A stretch of 64,000 bases of DNA from Bacteroidota bacterium (GTDB lineage: Bacteria; Bacteroidota; Bacteroidia; Bacteroidales; UBA10428), in the NCBI GenBank assembly GCA_023442525.1, contig JAEZZA010000032.1, positions 1-64,000 of the forward strand. The letters run 5' to 3'. Made by a program: the position numbers and the translations under genes. The stretch's first letter is position 1. Each line of letters starts with the position of its first letter. A model generated the notes under the pieces. That model worked only from the letters and a program-made list of their open reading frames with translations, was not told the DNA's origin and did no database searches. Of the stretch, positions 6,777-15,120 are shown one piece after another.

Positions 6777-8354
6777 ATGTCGGCGCTTAAACCATCAGAA
6801 GTATCAAAAGTATTAAAGCAACAGCTTCAGGGCATTGACACCCGCTCTCAACTCGATGAAATCGGTACCGTTTTGCAGGTAGGCGACGGAATTGCCCGGA
6901 TTTACGGGATGTCGAACGTATATTCCAATGAGCTGATTGAATTTGAAAGTGGAGTACGTGGAATCGTACTGAACCTTGAAGAAGATAATGTGGGAGCAGT
7001 ACTTCTCGGATCTTCCGATAAGATTAAGGAAGGAGATACTGCCCGTCGTACCCGGCGTATTGCTTCGATAAATGTGAGCGAAGGCATGCTGGGACGTATT
7101 ATCAATACGTTGGGAGAGCCCATCGATGGAAAAGGCCCGATAGAAGGCAAAACTTATGAAATGCCGTTTGAAAGAAAAGCCCCTGGCGTTATCTTCCGCC
7201 GTCCGGTAAACGAACCTCTTCAGACAGGTATTAAGGCTATCGACGCAATGATCCCCATCGGAAGGGGACAGCGTGAGCTGATCATTGGCGACCGCCAGAC
7301 TGGTAAGTCGAGTATTGCCATTGACACCATCATCAATCAAAAAGAATTCTACGATCGCAACGAGCCGGTTTACTGTATATATGTGGCCATCGGACAAAAA
7401 GGATCGACTGTGGCAAATATTGCCAAAACGCTCGAATCGTACGGTGCTATGCCTTACACGGTAATCGTATCGGCAACTGCTTCTGATCCGGCTGCACTTC
7501 AGTTTTACGCACCATTTGCCGGTTGTGCAATAGGTGAATACTTCCGTGATACCGGACGCCCGGCACTGATCGTGTATGACGACTTGTCGAAACAGGCTGT
7601 TTCGTACCGCGAAGTTTCGCTTCTGCTTCGCCGTCCGCCGGGACGTGAAGCATATCCCGGTGATGTGTTCTATCTGCATTCACGCTTACTCGAAAGAGCT
7701 GCTAAAATCATCAACAACGATGATATAGCTGCCAACATGAATGACCTTCCCGAGTCGTTGAAACCTGTAGTAAAGGGAGGAGGATCGCTTACCGCACTTC
7801 CTATCATCGAAACACAGGCAGGCGACGTATCGGCTTACATCCCCACAAACGTTATTTCCATCACCGACGGTCAGATATTCCTCGAAACCAACCTGTTCAA
7901 CTCAGGTATACGCCCTGCCATCAACGTTGGTATTTCCGTTTCCCGTGTTGGTGGTTCAGCACAGGTAAAATCGATGCGACGTGTTGCCGGTACCCTTAAG
8001 CTCGACCAGGCCCAGTTCAGGGAACTCGAAGCGTTTTCAAAGTTCGGATCCGACCTCGACGCAGCTACTCTTGCTGTACTCGACAAAGGAGCCAAAAACG
8101 TGGAAATCCTTAAACAGCCTCTTCACAGTCCGATGACTGTTGAAAAGCAGATTGCCATTATCTTTTGCGGTACCCGCGGATTGCTTGCCGGATTACCGAT
8201 TGAGAAGATACATGAATTCGAAACAGAATTCCTCGATCTGCTTGATCTGAAGCATAAGAATGTTCTGTCTACCCTGAAAGGAGGCATATTCAACGAAGAG
8301 GTTGAAACTGCCTTAACCAGCGTGGCAAAAGAAATTATCGACCGGCTTACCTAA
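6777..8354 (+). CDS. atpA: ATP synthase F1 subunit alpha
   Basis: 525-residue alpha subunit, the regulatory nucleotide-binding partner of beta. The Walker A motif GDRQTGKS is at about residues 171-178. The conserved alpha phrases EAYPGDVFYLHSRLLERAAK and TNVISITDGQIFLE are intact, and the N-terminal barrel includes VLQVGDGIARIYGM. The protein is complete and close to family length. The catalytic partner atpD is not in the window. Confidence 0.97.
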   Translation: MSALKPSEVSKVLKQQLQGIDTRSQLDEIGTVLQVGDGIARIYGMSNVYSNELIEFESGVRGIVLNLEEDNVGAVLLGSSDKIKEGDTARRTRRIASINVSEGMLGRIINTLGEPIDGKGPIEGKTYEMPFERKAPGVIFRRPVNEPLQTGIKAIDAMIPIGRGQRELIIGDRQTGKSSIAIDTIINQKEFYDRNEPVYCIYVAIGQKGSTVANIAKTLESYGAMPYTVIVSATASDPAALQFYAPFAGCAIGEYFRDTGRPALIVYDDLSKQAVSYREVSLLLRRPPGREAYPGDVFYLHSRLLERAAKIINNDDIAANMNDLPESLKPVVKGGGSLTALPIIETQAGDVSAYIPTNVISITDGQIFLETNLFNSGIRPAINVGISVSRVGGSAQVKSMRRVAGTLKLDQAQFRELEAFSKFGSDLDAATLAVLDKGAKNVEILKQPLHSPMTVEKQIAIIFCGTRGLLAGLPIEKIHEFETEFLDLLDLKHKNVLSTLKGGIFNEEVETALTSVAKEIIDRLT

Positions 8355-8374
8355 AACAGGCACTTGGAGTAATT

Positions 8375-9259
8375 ATGGCTAACTTAAAAGAAATACGGAT
8401 CAGGCTCAATTCGGTTAAGTCGACCCGGCAGATAACCAGCGCCATGAAAATGGTATCTGCCGCCAAACTCCGCAAAGCTCAGGATGCAATTTTTCAGCTC
8501 AGACCATTTTACCTTAAACTGAACGATATCATTCAGAAAGCCGGCCAGGGAATGGAGGAAGACGATAACAATATCTTCACTACCTCGCCGGATACCGGAC
8601 GGATATTGCTGGTTATGATCACATCGAACAGGGGACTGTGCGGCGCTTTTAATTCAAATATCGCCAAACGTACCATTCAGATTATCAATGAGCAGTATGC
8701 TGAAGCCTACAGTAAAGGCAAGGTAGATATTATTGCTATCGGGAAAAAAGGTGCTGATCAGCTCAAGTCAAAGAACATTAAGGTCACAGCATCCTATCAT
8801 CACCTGTTTGATAAACTCTCGTTCGATAAAAGCACTGAAGTGGCAAACCAGATGATCAATGACTTCATTCAACAGAAGTATGGTATCATCAAGATCATCT
8901 ATAACCAGTTCAGAAACGCGGCAGTACAGGATGTGACTGATGAGTTCTTTTTACCCCTGATGCCTGAAGTTCAGGTCGACGATAAATACGAATCGCATAC
9001 AGATTACATACTGGAACCTTCAAGTACGGAGATCATCAACGAAATGATCCCCTATACGCTGAAAGTTCAGTTTTTCCGTTCACTGCTCGAATCGAATGCT
9101 GCCGAGCATGGTGCCCGAATGACCGCCATGCACAAAGCCACCGATAATGCTACAGAGCTCATCCGTGAACTCGAACTTACTTACAATAAGGCCCGCCAGG
9201 CCTCCATTACCGGAGAAATTCTTGAAATTGTGGGAGGAGCGGAGGCGCTTAAAAAATAG
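8375..9259 (+). CDS. atpG: ATP synthase F1 subunit gamma
   Basis: 294-residue gamma subunit, the rotor shaft. Diagnostic ends are present: N-terminal IRIRLNSVKSTRQITSAMKM and C-terminal MHKATDNATELIRELELTYN followed by ARQASITGEILEIVGGAEAL. The insert ITSNRGLCGAFNSN in the middle is also typical. It is the last gene of the cluster here, because atpD and atpC (beta and epsilon) are absent. Its stop is followed by a repeat-filled gap without a simple terminator. Confidence 0.97.
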   Translation: MANLKEIRIRLNSVKSTRQITSAMKMVSAAKLRKAQDAIFQLRPFYLKLNDIIQKAGQGMEEDDNNIFTTSPDTGRILLVMITSNRGLCGAFNSNIAKRTIQIINEQYAEAYSKGKVDIIAIGKKGADQLKSKNIKVTASYHHLFDKLSFDKSTEVANQMINDFIQQKYGIIKIIYNQFRNAAVQDVTDEFFLPLMPEVQVDDKYESHTDYILEPSSTEIINEMIPYTLKVQFFRSLLESNAAEHGARMTAMHKATDNATELIRELELTYNKARQASITGEILEIVGGAEALKK

Positions 9260-9277
9260 GGAGTAGAGAGCAGCAGA

Positions 9278-9328
9278 GTTTCATGCTTCGCGTTTCATGC
9301 CTTCGGCGTTTCATGCTACACGTTTCAT
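9278..9328. repeat. GTTTCATGC word repeat
   Basis: Three full copies of a 14-16-base unit beginning GTTTCATGC (9278-9291, 9292-9307, 9308-9321) and a partial fourth (9322-9328). Each unit differs after the shared core (TTCGC, CTTCGGC, TACAC). The array lies between the end of atpG and the MITE-like element. No coding sense is apparent. Confidence 0.75.
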
Positions 9329-9479
9329 ATTATTTGCCTCATTGCGGGGAGCGGTGCCTATCCCCCTCCTGGGGGGGCCAGGGGAAGCTTGTCCCGCTTC
9401 GGCGGGATGAGGGGGCTGACAGATTGCTTCGTCGCTGGCGCTCCTTGCAATGACCTCTTTTCTGAAAATTATTTGCCTC
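9329..9479. mobile_element. MITE-like palindromic element with flanking direct repeats
   Basis: The inverted ends CATTGCGGGGAGCG (9340-9353) and CGCTCCTTGCAATG (9439-9452) match at 12 of 14 positions. The GC-rich interior has smaller hairpins, for example TCCCGC-TTCG-GCGGGA around 9392-9407, and a segment related to the AAGCAATC/GATTGCTTCG word common in many environmental genomes. The perfect 12-base direct repeat ATTATTTGCCTC flanks the whole (9329-9340 and 9468-9479), as a target-site duplication might. No transposase is encoded, so any movement would need help from elsewhere. The minus-strand translation containing ARSASDEAICQ is a by-product of this element. Confidence 0.6.
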
Positions 9480-9485
9480 CCCTTA

Positions 9486-9511
9486 GTAACTTTATTCCAT
9501 CTCAATCGTCA
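9486..9511 (+). promoter_or_regulatory. ECF-type promoter-like motif before the sigma gene
   Basis: GTAACTTTAT (9486-9495), an 11-base spacer and CGTCA (9507-9511) form a -35/-10 pair of the kind ECF sigma factors read: an AAC-containing -35, then CGTC 16 bases after the GTAAC. The same words with identical spacing lie before the outer-membrane gene at 11103-11128. The expected transcript start is about 15 bases before the ATG of the sigma gene. Confidence 0.65.
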
Positions 9512-9534
9512 TATCATTGAAATCCGGATAATGA

Positions 9535-10020
9535 ATGACTATCGCCGAATACAATAAAAGTGTTGACGATCACTCCGATGGTATATATCGGTTTATTCTG
9601 AAAAATCTCAGGAACGCGGATAAAGCACGCGATATCGTACAGGATACTTACGAAAAACTATGGCTGAAAGTGGATGATGTTTCCGCTTCCAGAGTGAAAT
9701 CGTACCTGTTCACTACAGCCTACCATACCATGATTGATATGATCCGTAAAGAAAGCAGAAATACGGCATTCGAAACGGAAAAGCACGATATTCCGGTGAG
9801 CATGGAAACAAATCCCGGTTTGGCACAGCTTATTGAAAATGCAGTATCACGTTTACCAGCCGATCAGCGGAGCGTGATCATGCTGCGTGATTATGAAGGC
9901 TATTCATACGAAGAAATAGCATCCATTACCGGGCTTTCGGAATCCCAGGTTAAGGTTTACATTTTCAGAGCCCGAATGGCGCTCAAGAGTTTTATTGGAA
10001 GTATTGAATCTGTAATCTGA
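9535..10020 (+). CDS. ECF-family RNA polymerase sigma factor
   Basis: 161-residue sigma-70 family protein of the extracytoplasmic-function type, with only regions 2 and 4. Region 2 is seen in NADKARDIVQDTYEKLW and the following helix; region 4 contains LPADQRSVIMLRDYEGYSYE and the helix-turn-helix EEIASITGLSESQVKVYIFR. It probably directs RNA polymerase to its own promoter and to that of the barrel protein two genes on, because both carry the same motif. The next gene, eight bases downstream, encodes a membrane protein suited to be its anti-sigma factor. The signal is unknown. Confidence 0.92.
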   Translation: MTIAEYNKSVDDHSDGIYRFILKNLRNADKARDIVQDTYEKLWLKVDDVSASRVKSYLFTTAYHTMIDMIRKESRNTAFETEKHDIPVSMETNPGLAQLIENAVSRLPADQRSVIMLRDYEGYSYEEIASITGLSESQVKVYIFRARMALKSFIGSIESVI

Positions 10021-10028
10021 AAGCAAAA

Positions 10029-11099
10029 ATGGGCATTGATCATAACAATATTGAAATATATCTGCTGGATTATCTCGAAGGAAACCTCGATCCGGTTCAT
10101 ACAGCCGAATTAATGGCTTTCCTTGCCGAAAATCCTGAATATGAAGAACTCATCCGTGATACCGGCAGATATAAACTGGCACCGACAGGGGATCAATTCC
10201 CCGACCGGAATGCTCTGAAAAGGAATTACAGAGATATTCCCGAAATTAATCCTGCCAACTTTGACGAATTCTGTATTGCTTCCGTCGAAGGCCTCCTCGA
10301 TGAGCCGGGCACGAAACAGCTCAACAATTATATTGGCGAAGACAGCCGGAAAAGAAAAAATCTTGAGTTATTCTATTCCCTAAAACTGAAACCCGACCAT
10401 ACAATTCAATACCCCTACAAGGCGAAACTTAAGAAAACCGGTGGCTTGCAACTTCCGCGCAAATACTTGATTTACGGGCTTGCCATAGCAGCTTCTCTTG
10501 CCCTTTTACTCATACTGACATTGAATAAAAGTGAATCCGGATTGTCAGAACCACCGTCAAATGTAATCAGCGATAAAACCACGACGGTGCCGGTCGTTGA
10601 TGAACCTGAATTAATTGATAATAATGCTGTTGAACCAAGTAATACGGAAAGATCTCATATTGCCGGGAACTCGTCTTCGCAATCCAAATCCGGCTATATC
10701 GATAATGATAAATCTGAAGAAAATATTTCAATTGCAGAAATTATCCCCGATCCACTGCCCGGCCGAAGAGAGGAAATGAATCTGGCCGGACTGGAACCAC
10801 TGCAGGCCAGGGTTAATCAAAAAGAGAATTATGCCAACCTTCGTTTTGGGAACTTGAATAACCAATCGAAAGTTAAGCCTGCACATTCCGAACAGCAACT
10901 TCATATAGAATCGGAAAACCTCTTCGCCGATATACTGCAGAAAATAAATTTCTGGAAAACCGCCGAAACGGCTATCAACGGGTTCAACTATCTTACCGAA
11001 GCCAAAATCTCCATCGACAAGGTCACCGACGAGGATGGTAAACTATCCAGGCTCACTCTGAACACCGAAAGCTATAGTATTGAAGGAAAATTGAGATAG
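10029..11099 (+). CDS. Putative membrane-anchored anti-sigma factor
   Basis: 356-residue protein with a cytoplasmic N-terminal half (about 1-145), one membrane helix (about 149-168, LIYGLAIAASLALLLILTL) and an extracytoplasmic C-terminal part of about 185 residues. The start, YLLDYLEGNLDPVHTAEL, resembles the small helical heads of Bacteroidota anti-sigma proteins; a second similar stretch, FCIASVEGLLDEPGTKQL, follows at about residues 81-98, so the head may be duplicated. The outer part is rich in Asn, Ser and Glu and looks flexible. Position after an ECF sigma gene and the topology support the call; no zinc-binding HxxxCxxC motif is present. Confidence 0.65.
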   Translation: MGIDHNNIEIYLLDYLEGNLDPVHTAELMAFLAENPEYEELIRDTGRYKLAPTGDQFPDRNALKRNYRDIPEINPANFDEFCIASVEGLLDEPGTKQLNNYIGEDSRKRKNLELFYSLKLKPDHTIQYPYKAKLKKTGGLQLPRKYLIYGLAIAASLALLLILTLNKSESGLSEPPSNVISDKTTTVPVVDEPELIDNNAVEPSNTERSHIAGNSSSQSKSGYIDNDKSEENISIAEIIPDPLPGRREEMNLAGLEPLQARVNQKENYANLRFGNLNNQSKVKPAHSEQQLHIESENLFADILQKINFWKTAETAINGFNYLTEAKISIDKVTDEDGKLSRLTLNTESYSIEGKLR

Positions 11100-11102
11100 G
11101 TT

Positions 11103-11128
11103 GTAACTTTATACCCCCCCGCACGTCA
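11103..11128 (+). promoter_or_regulatory. ECF-type promoter-like motif before the barrel gene
   Basis: GTAACTTTAT (11103-11112), an 11-base spacer and CGTCA (11124-11128) repeat the motif before the sigma gene exactly, though the spacer sequences are unrelated. The site also lies in an inverted repeat: bases 11101-11115 and 11133-11146 are complementary over 14 pairs with one extra A. The repeat could form a hairpin in read-through transcripts or bind a second regulator. Confidence 0.65.
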
Positions 11129-11165
11129 CACAGGTATAAAGTACAATTCATTTAAACATTCTGAT

Positions 11166-12179
11166 ATGAAACGAGTAATTACTTTTCTTATGATTGCCGT
11201 TATTGCGGCCGGAATATCTGCCCAGGAACTGGATTCTCTCAAAGCGATCATGGGCCGGCAAGATGAACCCGAACTTCAAGACGATTCCAATGATAGCAAC
11301 AGCCCGGTTATTGTCGACGATGAAAGCGAAGAAGTTAAGGTGAAAGTGTTAAACCGCGAAATTGTCAAAGTAACTGAAGAAGGTGATTCCACCCGTGTAA
11401 AAATCGGGAATAAAGGGGCAGTGGAGATCATCGATCAGCCCGATTCAACTACAATCCGTGTCGGCGATAAAGAGATACGTATTGTGGAAAGAAATAACCA
11501 AACCGACGTATATTTTGACCGCAATGATGATGATTACAAGTATGATCGTCCTCGTTTCAGGGGCCACTGGGCAGGCTTTGAATGGGGAATCAATAACTTT
11601 CTTGATGCCGATAACACGTTGTCGCGCGAAGGTGATGACTGGTTCATGGATCTGAATACCAGCCGGTCATGGACAATCAATATGAATTTTGCACAGTTCA
11701 GCCTTGGATTCGGCACTTCACATATAGGTATACTTACCGGTATGGGTATCGAATTTGGCAACTATTACTTTGATAACAACAATACGATTATTGAATTAAA
11801 TGATTACGTCGTTGTTGATTCACTATTTGGCAATATAACAAAGAGCAAGCTGTCGACTACCTACCTTAGAGTTCCTTTGATTTTTGAGGTGCAGTTCCCG
11901 AATACAATACGTTCGCGCAGGGTATTTCTCTCTGCGGGAGTGGTTGCCGGCCTGAAACTCGGCTCACATACCAAAGTGGTTCATAAAGACAATGGCGGGA
12001 AAAACAAGGATAAGAACAGGGATGATTTCAATATTAATCCCTTCCGTTACGGACTTACTGCCCGCGTGGGATATGGAAATGTAAGCATGTTTGCCGATTA
12101 TTATCTGACATCGTTCTTTGTTAAAGATAAGGGACCCGAACTTAATCCTTTCTCCGTAGGGCTATCATTTAACTTTTGA
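11166..12179 (+). CDS. Outer-membrane beta-barrel protein
   Basis: 337-residue secreted protein. A signal peptide (about 1-19, ending ISAQ) is followed by a Glu/Asp-rich region (about 30-125) with short beta repeats such as VRVGDKEIRIV-like strands, then a C-terminal domain of alternating strands (about 130-337) ending in SVGLSFNF, the aromatic end expected of barrel proteins read by the BAM machinery. It resembles PorT-like or OMP_b-brl barrels. Its own ECF-type promoter suggests it is a target of the upstream sigma factor, perhaps an envelope-stress output. Substrate or partner cannot be named. Confidence 0.75.
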   Translation: MKRVITFLMIAVIAAGISAQELDSLKAIMGRQDEPELQDDSNDSNSPVIVDDESEEVKVKVLNREIVKVTEEGDSTRVKIGNKGAVEIIDQPDSTTIRVGDKEIRIVERNNQTDVYFDRNDDDYKYDRPRFRGHWAGFEWGINNFLDADNTLSREGDDWFMDLNTSRSWTINMNFAQFSLGFGTSHIGILTGMGIEFGNYYFDNNNTIIELNDYVVVDSLFGNITKSKLSTTYLRVPLIFEVQFPNTIRSRRVFLSAGVVAGLKLGSHTKVVHKDNGGKNKDKNRDDFNINPFRYGLTARVGYGNVSMFADYYLTSFFVKDKGPELNPFSVGLSFNF

Positions 12180-12215
12180 TCCGGATAAAGCTGTTAATAT
12201 TTTAAGATAACTTCG

Positions 12216-12252
12216 GAATGAGACCCCGGCACCTGTCCGGGGTTTTTCATTC
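12216..12252 (+). terminator. Intrinsic terminator after the ECF operon
   Basis: CCCCGG (12224-12229) and CCGGGG (12237-12242) form a stem with a 7-base loop, followed by five T (12243-12247). Outer bases GAATGA (12216-12221) and TCATTC (12247-12252) can extend the stem. It closes the sigma/anti-sigma/barrel unit. Confidence 0.85.
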
Positions 12253-12362
12253 TTAATAACTTAACCGGGTTTTATCGGGCTGTCAATAACTTTTGATATT
12301 AAGATTTTTAGCATGTTTCAGATTTCAGTACTTTGGTTTAAACAAGATTACCCAAAGACTGC

Positions 12363-15023
12363 ATGCTTAACTCCATCAGATTCAGGTTACTCGCCTGGTT
12401 CATAATTTTCACTTTGGTTACGCTTGGTCTTGTTGTCCCCTTACACCTCGTATTCAGGCATAAGGAACACCGAATAGCCGATATTTCGGATGAAATAAAT
12501 TCACTTCATATCAATTTTCTGAACGATAACCGGATAATCAACGAGTTTTTAACCACCGAACCTGCAAATGCCCGTTTTTTTATCCAGGGCGAAAGCAGTT
12601 TTCTTACCGAACATGCCCGTATTCTGAATACGTTGAATTCAGGACTGTCTGATTTTGCCACGTCGGATCTGGCCGTTTCGTGTGGGATCAGGAATGAGAT
12701 TGAACTTCTGGCAAGGCACTATGCAAGCTATAATTCTGTATTCGACAGTCTGGTATATCTTGTTTATAAACGGGGATACAGGAATTATGGACTGAGGGGC
12801 GAGTTTGCCGATTATTCTGAGAGAGTGCAGCGGTCATCTTTACTTGCAAAAGCCGGAATTGACCAACTCAAAGAAATTCAGAATGCCTATTTTCTGAATT
12901 CAGATGCGGAAATTACCCGTGATTTCAAAGAAGTCTTCAGTAAGGTTAAAGATAATACAGACCGGCTGATAGCAAAACCCGCATCCAAAGCTGAGGCAGA
13001 AGAACTGCTCAACGGTTATGCAAGTGCATTTCTACGACTTGCTGAACTTGACGAACAAACAGGTATTACCGGCAATAAGGCACTCAAGGCCTCATTGAAC
13101 AGGTATGCTGCAACTATTGAAAGCATCTTCGGTGATTTGGATATGAAAACGAAGAAGGCACAACTATTGCTGCTGCAGCGGCTCAGATGGATGTACTTTG
13201 TTACTTTGCTCCTTGTATTTATTTCAGCCGTTTTTTTCAGCTACAAGGCATCCAAACACGTGGTTTCGCACCTTGAGGCTCTGGCCGGTTACATTGCCTC
13301 ACTGGCCAGGCATGAGAATCCGCAACAGAAGGTAAATTTCCTGCGTTCCACTCGTGAAATAAAGCAGATTTATAAAGAATTCCAAAACCTTTTGGCTCAG
13401 CTTAAGATTTGGGAAAAACAACGGAATACTGCAATTCAGTTTGCCGATGATAATCAGCAGCGCTATCGTGAACTTGCCGATATGCTGCCACAAAGCGTAT
13501 TTGAAACCGACTCATACGGCAATTACACTTATGTTAATAAGGCCTGGTATCAGGCTTTCGGGTACACGGTGAGGGAACTGAATGACGGACTGAACCTTAT
13601 CGAAACCCTGGTCTCAGAAACCGGAACTGATGATATACTGGGCATAAGAAAAATCGAAAACTGCACATTTATGGCCATTCGTAAAAACGGCAGCCGTTTC
13701 CCGGCTTCCGTATATACGGACAATATTGTGAATGGAGGTAAGGTAACAGGACGAAGGGGAATTATCATCGATATCACCGATCGGGTCAATTATATCAAAA
13801 CTCTCCAGCTGGAAACAACCAAAGCAAAAACATCCGATGAATTAAAATCGTCATTCCTGGCCAATATGTCGCATGAGATCCGTACACCGATGAATTCTAT
13901 TATCGGATTCTCAAATCTTCTGGCTTCCGAACAGGTTCCGGATACACAGAAAAAGGATTTCACACACTATATACAAACCAGCAGCGAGTTTCTGCTAAAC
14001 CTGGTAGATGACATTATCGATTTTGCCAAAATAGATGCAGGGGAACTAAAAATTGTCAAAAAAGAGTGTGACCTGAACGAAGTGGGTAATGAACTGATCA
14101 CTGTATCTGCAGAGACCCGTAAAAGGTTTAACAAGCAGCATCTGCAGATTCAATTTATTAAAGATCCCGTTCATCCAAATGTCCTGCTGAAGACCGACCC
14201 TTTCCGCCTCAAACAGATACTCGTAAACCTGATCAACAATGCCATCAAATTTACAGAAACCGGTTCGGTTGAGTTCGGGTACGTGGTTAAGGATGATGTG
14301 ATGATTGAGTTTTATGTTAAGGATACGGGCCCTGGACTTTCGCGTGACGAACTTGACCAGATTTTTGAAAGATTTAAACGCAGCCGTCGTTCGGTTGAAA
14401 AAAACATTGCCGGAACCGGGTTGGGCCTTGCCATTTCCAAGAATCTGGTTCAACTGCTTGGTGGTGAAATGTGGGTGAATTCGATAGCAGGATCCGGGAC
14501 TAAATTTATATTCACCCTTCCTTATCTTAAAGTTACCCGTTTAAGTACTGATACCACGCCTGTTTACGACGAATCGGAATCCTACGACTGGCAGGGAAAG
14601 AAGATACTAATAGTTGAAGATGATCTCAACAGTCTCAGATTCCTGAATGTACTTTTAAAAAAATCGGGGATTGAGATTATTCATGCGGCAAACGGGCAGG
14701 AAGCGGTTGAGATAATCAGCAGCGACCTGGCCGTTGATATTGTACTTATGGACATTCAATTGCCGGTAATGAATGGTTTGGAGGCTACAAGGATCATTAA
14801 AGAACTCCGGAGCAATGTTCCGGTGATTGCGCAAACGGCTCATGCCATGGCCGGAGACAGGGAGCGTATGAAACAGGCCGGTTGTGATGATTATGTTTCC
14901 AAGCCTCTGAATCCTAAAGATTTGTATTCGGTCATTAATCACTTCCTCACTGATCGTCATGTCCGCAGTAGTACCAGCGAACCTTCTGCCACTTCAAATA
15001 TTTACAATCCCCGGACTTTTTAA
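12363..15023 (+). CDS. Hybrid sensor histidine kinase/response regulator
   Basis: 886-residue membrane sensor. A first membrane helix (about 9-28) and a second (about 275-293) enclose a helical sensing region of about 245 residues outside the membrane. A PAS domain follows (about 365-475), then HisKA with the phospho-acceptor His504 in NMSHEIRTPMN, an HATPase domain with N box NLINNAIKFTE, DTGPGLS and GTGLGLAIS, and a receiver domain with Asp797 in LMDIQLP and Lys in VSKPLN. No DNA-binding output domain is attached, so it should pass phosphate to an unknown partner. No partner regulator is adjacent. The short tail after the receiver (about 25 residues) is Ser/Thr-rich. Confidence 0.93.
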   Translation: MLNSIRFRLLAWFIIFTLVTLGLVVPLHLVFRHKEHRIADISDEINSLHINFLNDNRIINEFLTTEPANARFFIQGESSFLTEHARILNTLNSGLSDFATSDLAVSCGIRNEIELLARHYASYNSVFDSLVYLVYKRGYRNYGLRGEFADYSERVQRSSLLAKAGIDQLKEIQNAYFLNSDAEITRDFKEVFSKVKDNTDRLIAKPASKAEAEELLNGYASAFLRLAELDEQTGITGNKALKASLNRYAATIESIFGDLDMKTKKAQLLLLQRLRWMYFVTLLLVFISAVFFSYKASKHVVSHLEALAGYIASLARHENPQQKVNFLRSTREIKQIYKEFQNLLAQLKIWEKQRNTAIQFADDNQQRYRELADMLPQSVFETDSYGNYTYVNKAWYQAFGYTVRELNDGLNLIETLVSETGTDDILGIRKIENCTFMAIRKNGSRFPASVYTDNIVNGGKVTGRRGIIIDITDRVNYIKTLQLETTKAKTSDELKSSFLANMSHEIRTPMNSIIGFSNLLASEQVPDTQKKDFTHYIQTSSEFLLNLVDDIIDFAKIDAGELKIVKKECDLNEVGNELITVSAETRKRFNKQHLQIQFIKDPVHPNVLLKTDPFRLKQILVNLINNAIKFTETGSVEFGYVVKDDVMIEFYVKDTGPGLSRDELDQIFERFKRSRRSVEKNIAGTGLGLAISKNLVQLLGGEMWVNSIAGSGTKFIFTLPYLKVTRLSTDTTPVYDESESYDWQGKKILIVEDDLNSLRFLNVLLKKSGIEIIHAANGQEAVEIISSDLAVDIVLMDIQLPVMNGLEATRIIKELRSNVPVIAQTAHAMAGDRERMKQAGCDDYVSKPLNPKDLYSVINHFLTDRHVRSSTSEPSATSNIYNPRTF

Positions 15024-15120
15024 AGAATTTCGATTTACTTTTACGGTCCCGGGAAATAAATCCCCGGTGAGGTAGTTATATATGGATTCATTAGTAATAA
15101 CAGGAATCAAACGGTGATCA

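Noticed and set aside
6813..7679. Long open frame of 288 codons antisense to atpA
   Set aside because: Composition and position show it to be a shadow of the conserved atpA codons; no family resemblance.
9311..9505. Minus-strand frame containing ARSASDEAICQ
   Set aside because: This is the translation of the palindromic repeat element; it occurs as a spurious frame in many genomes.
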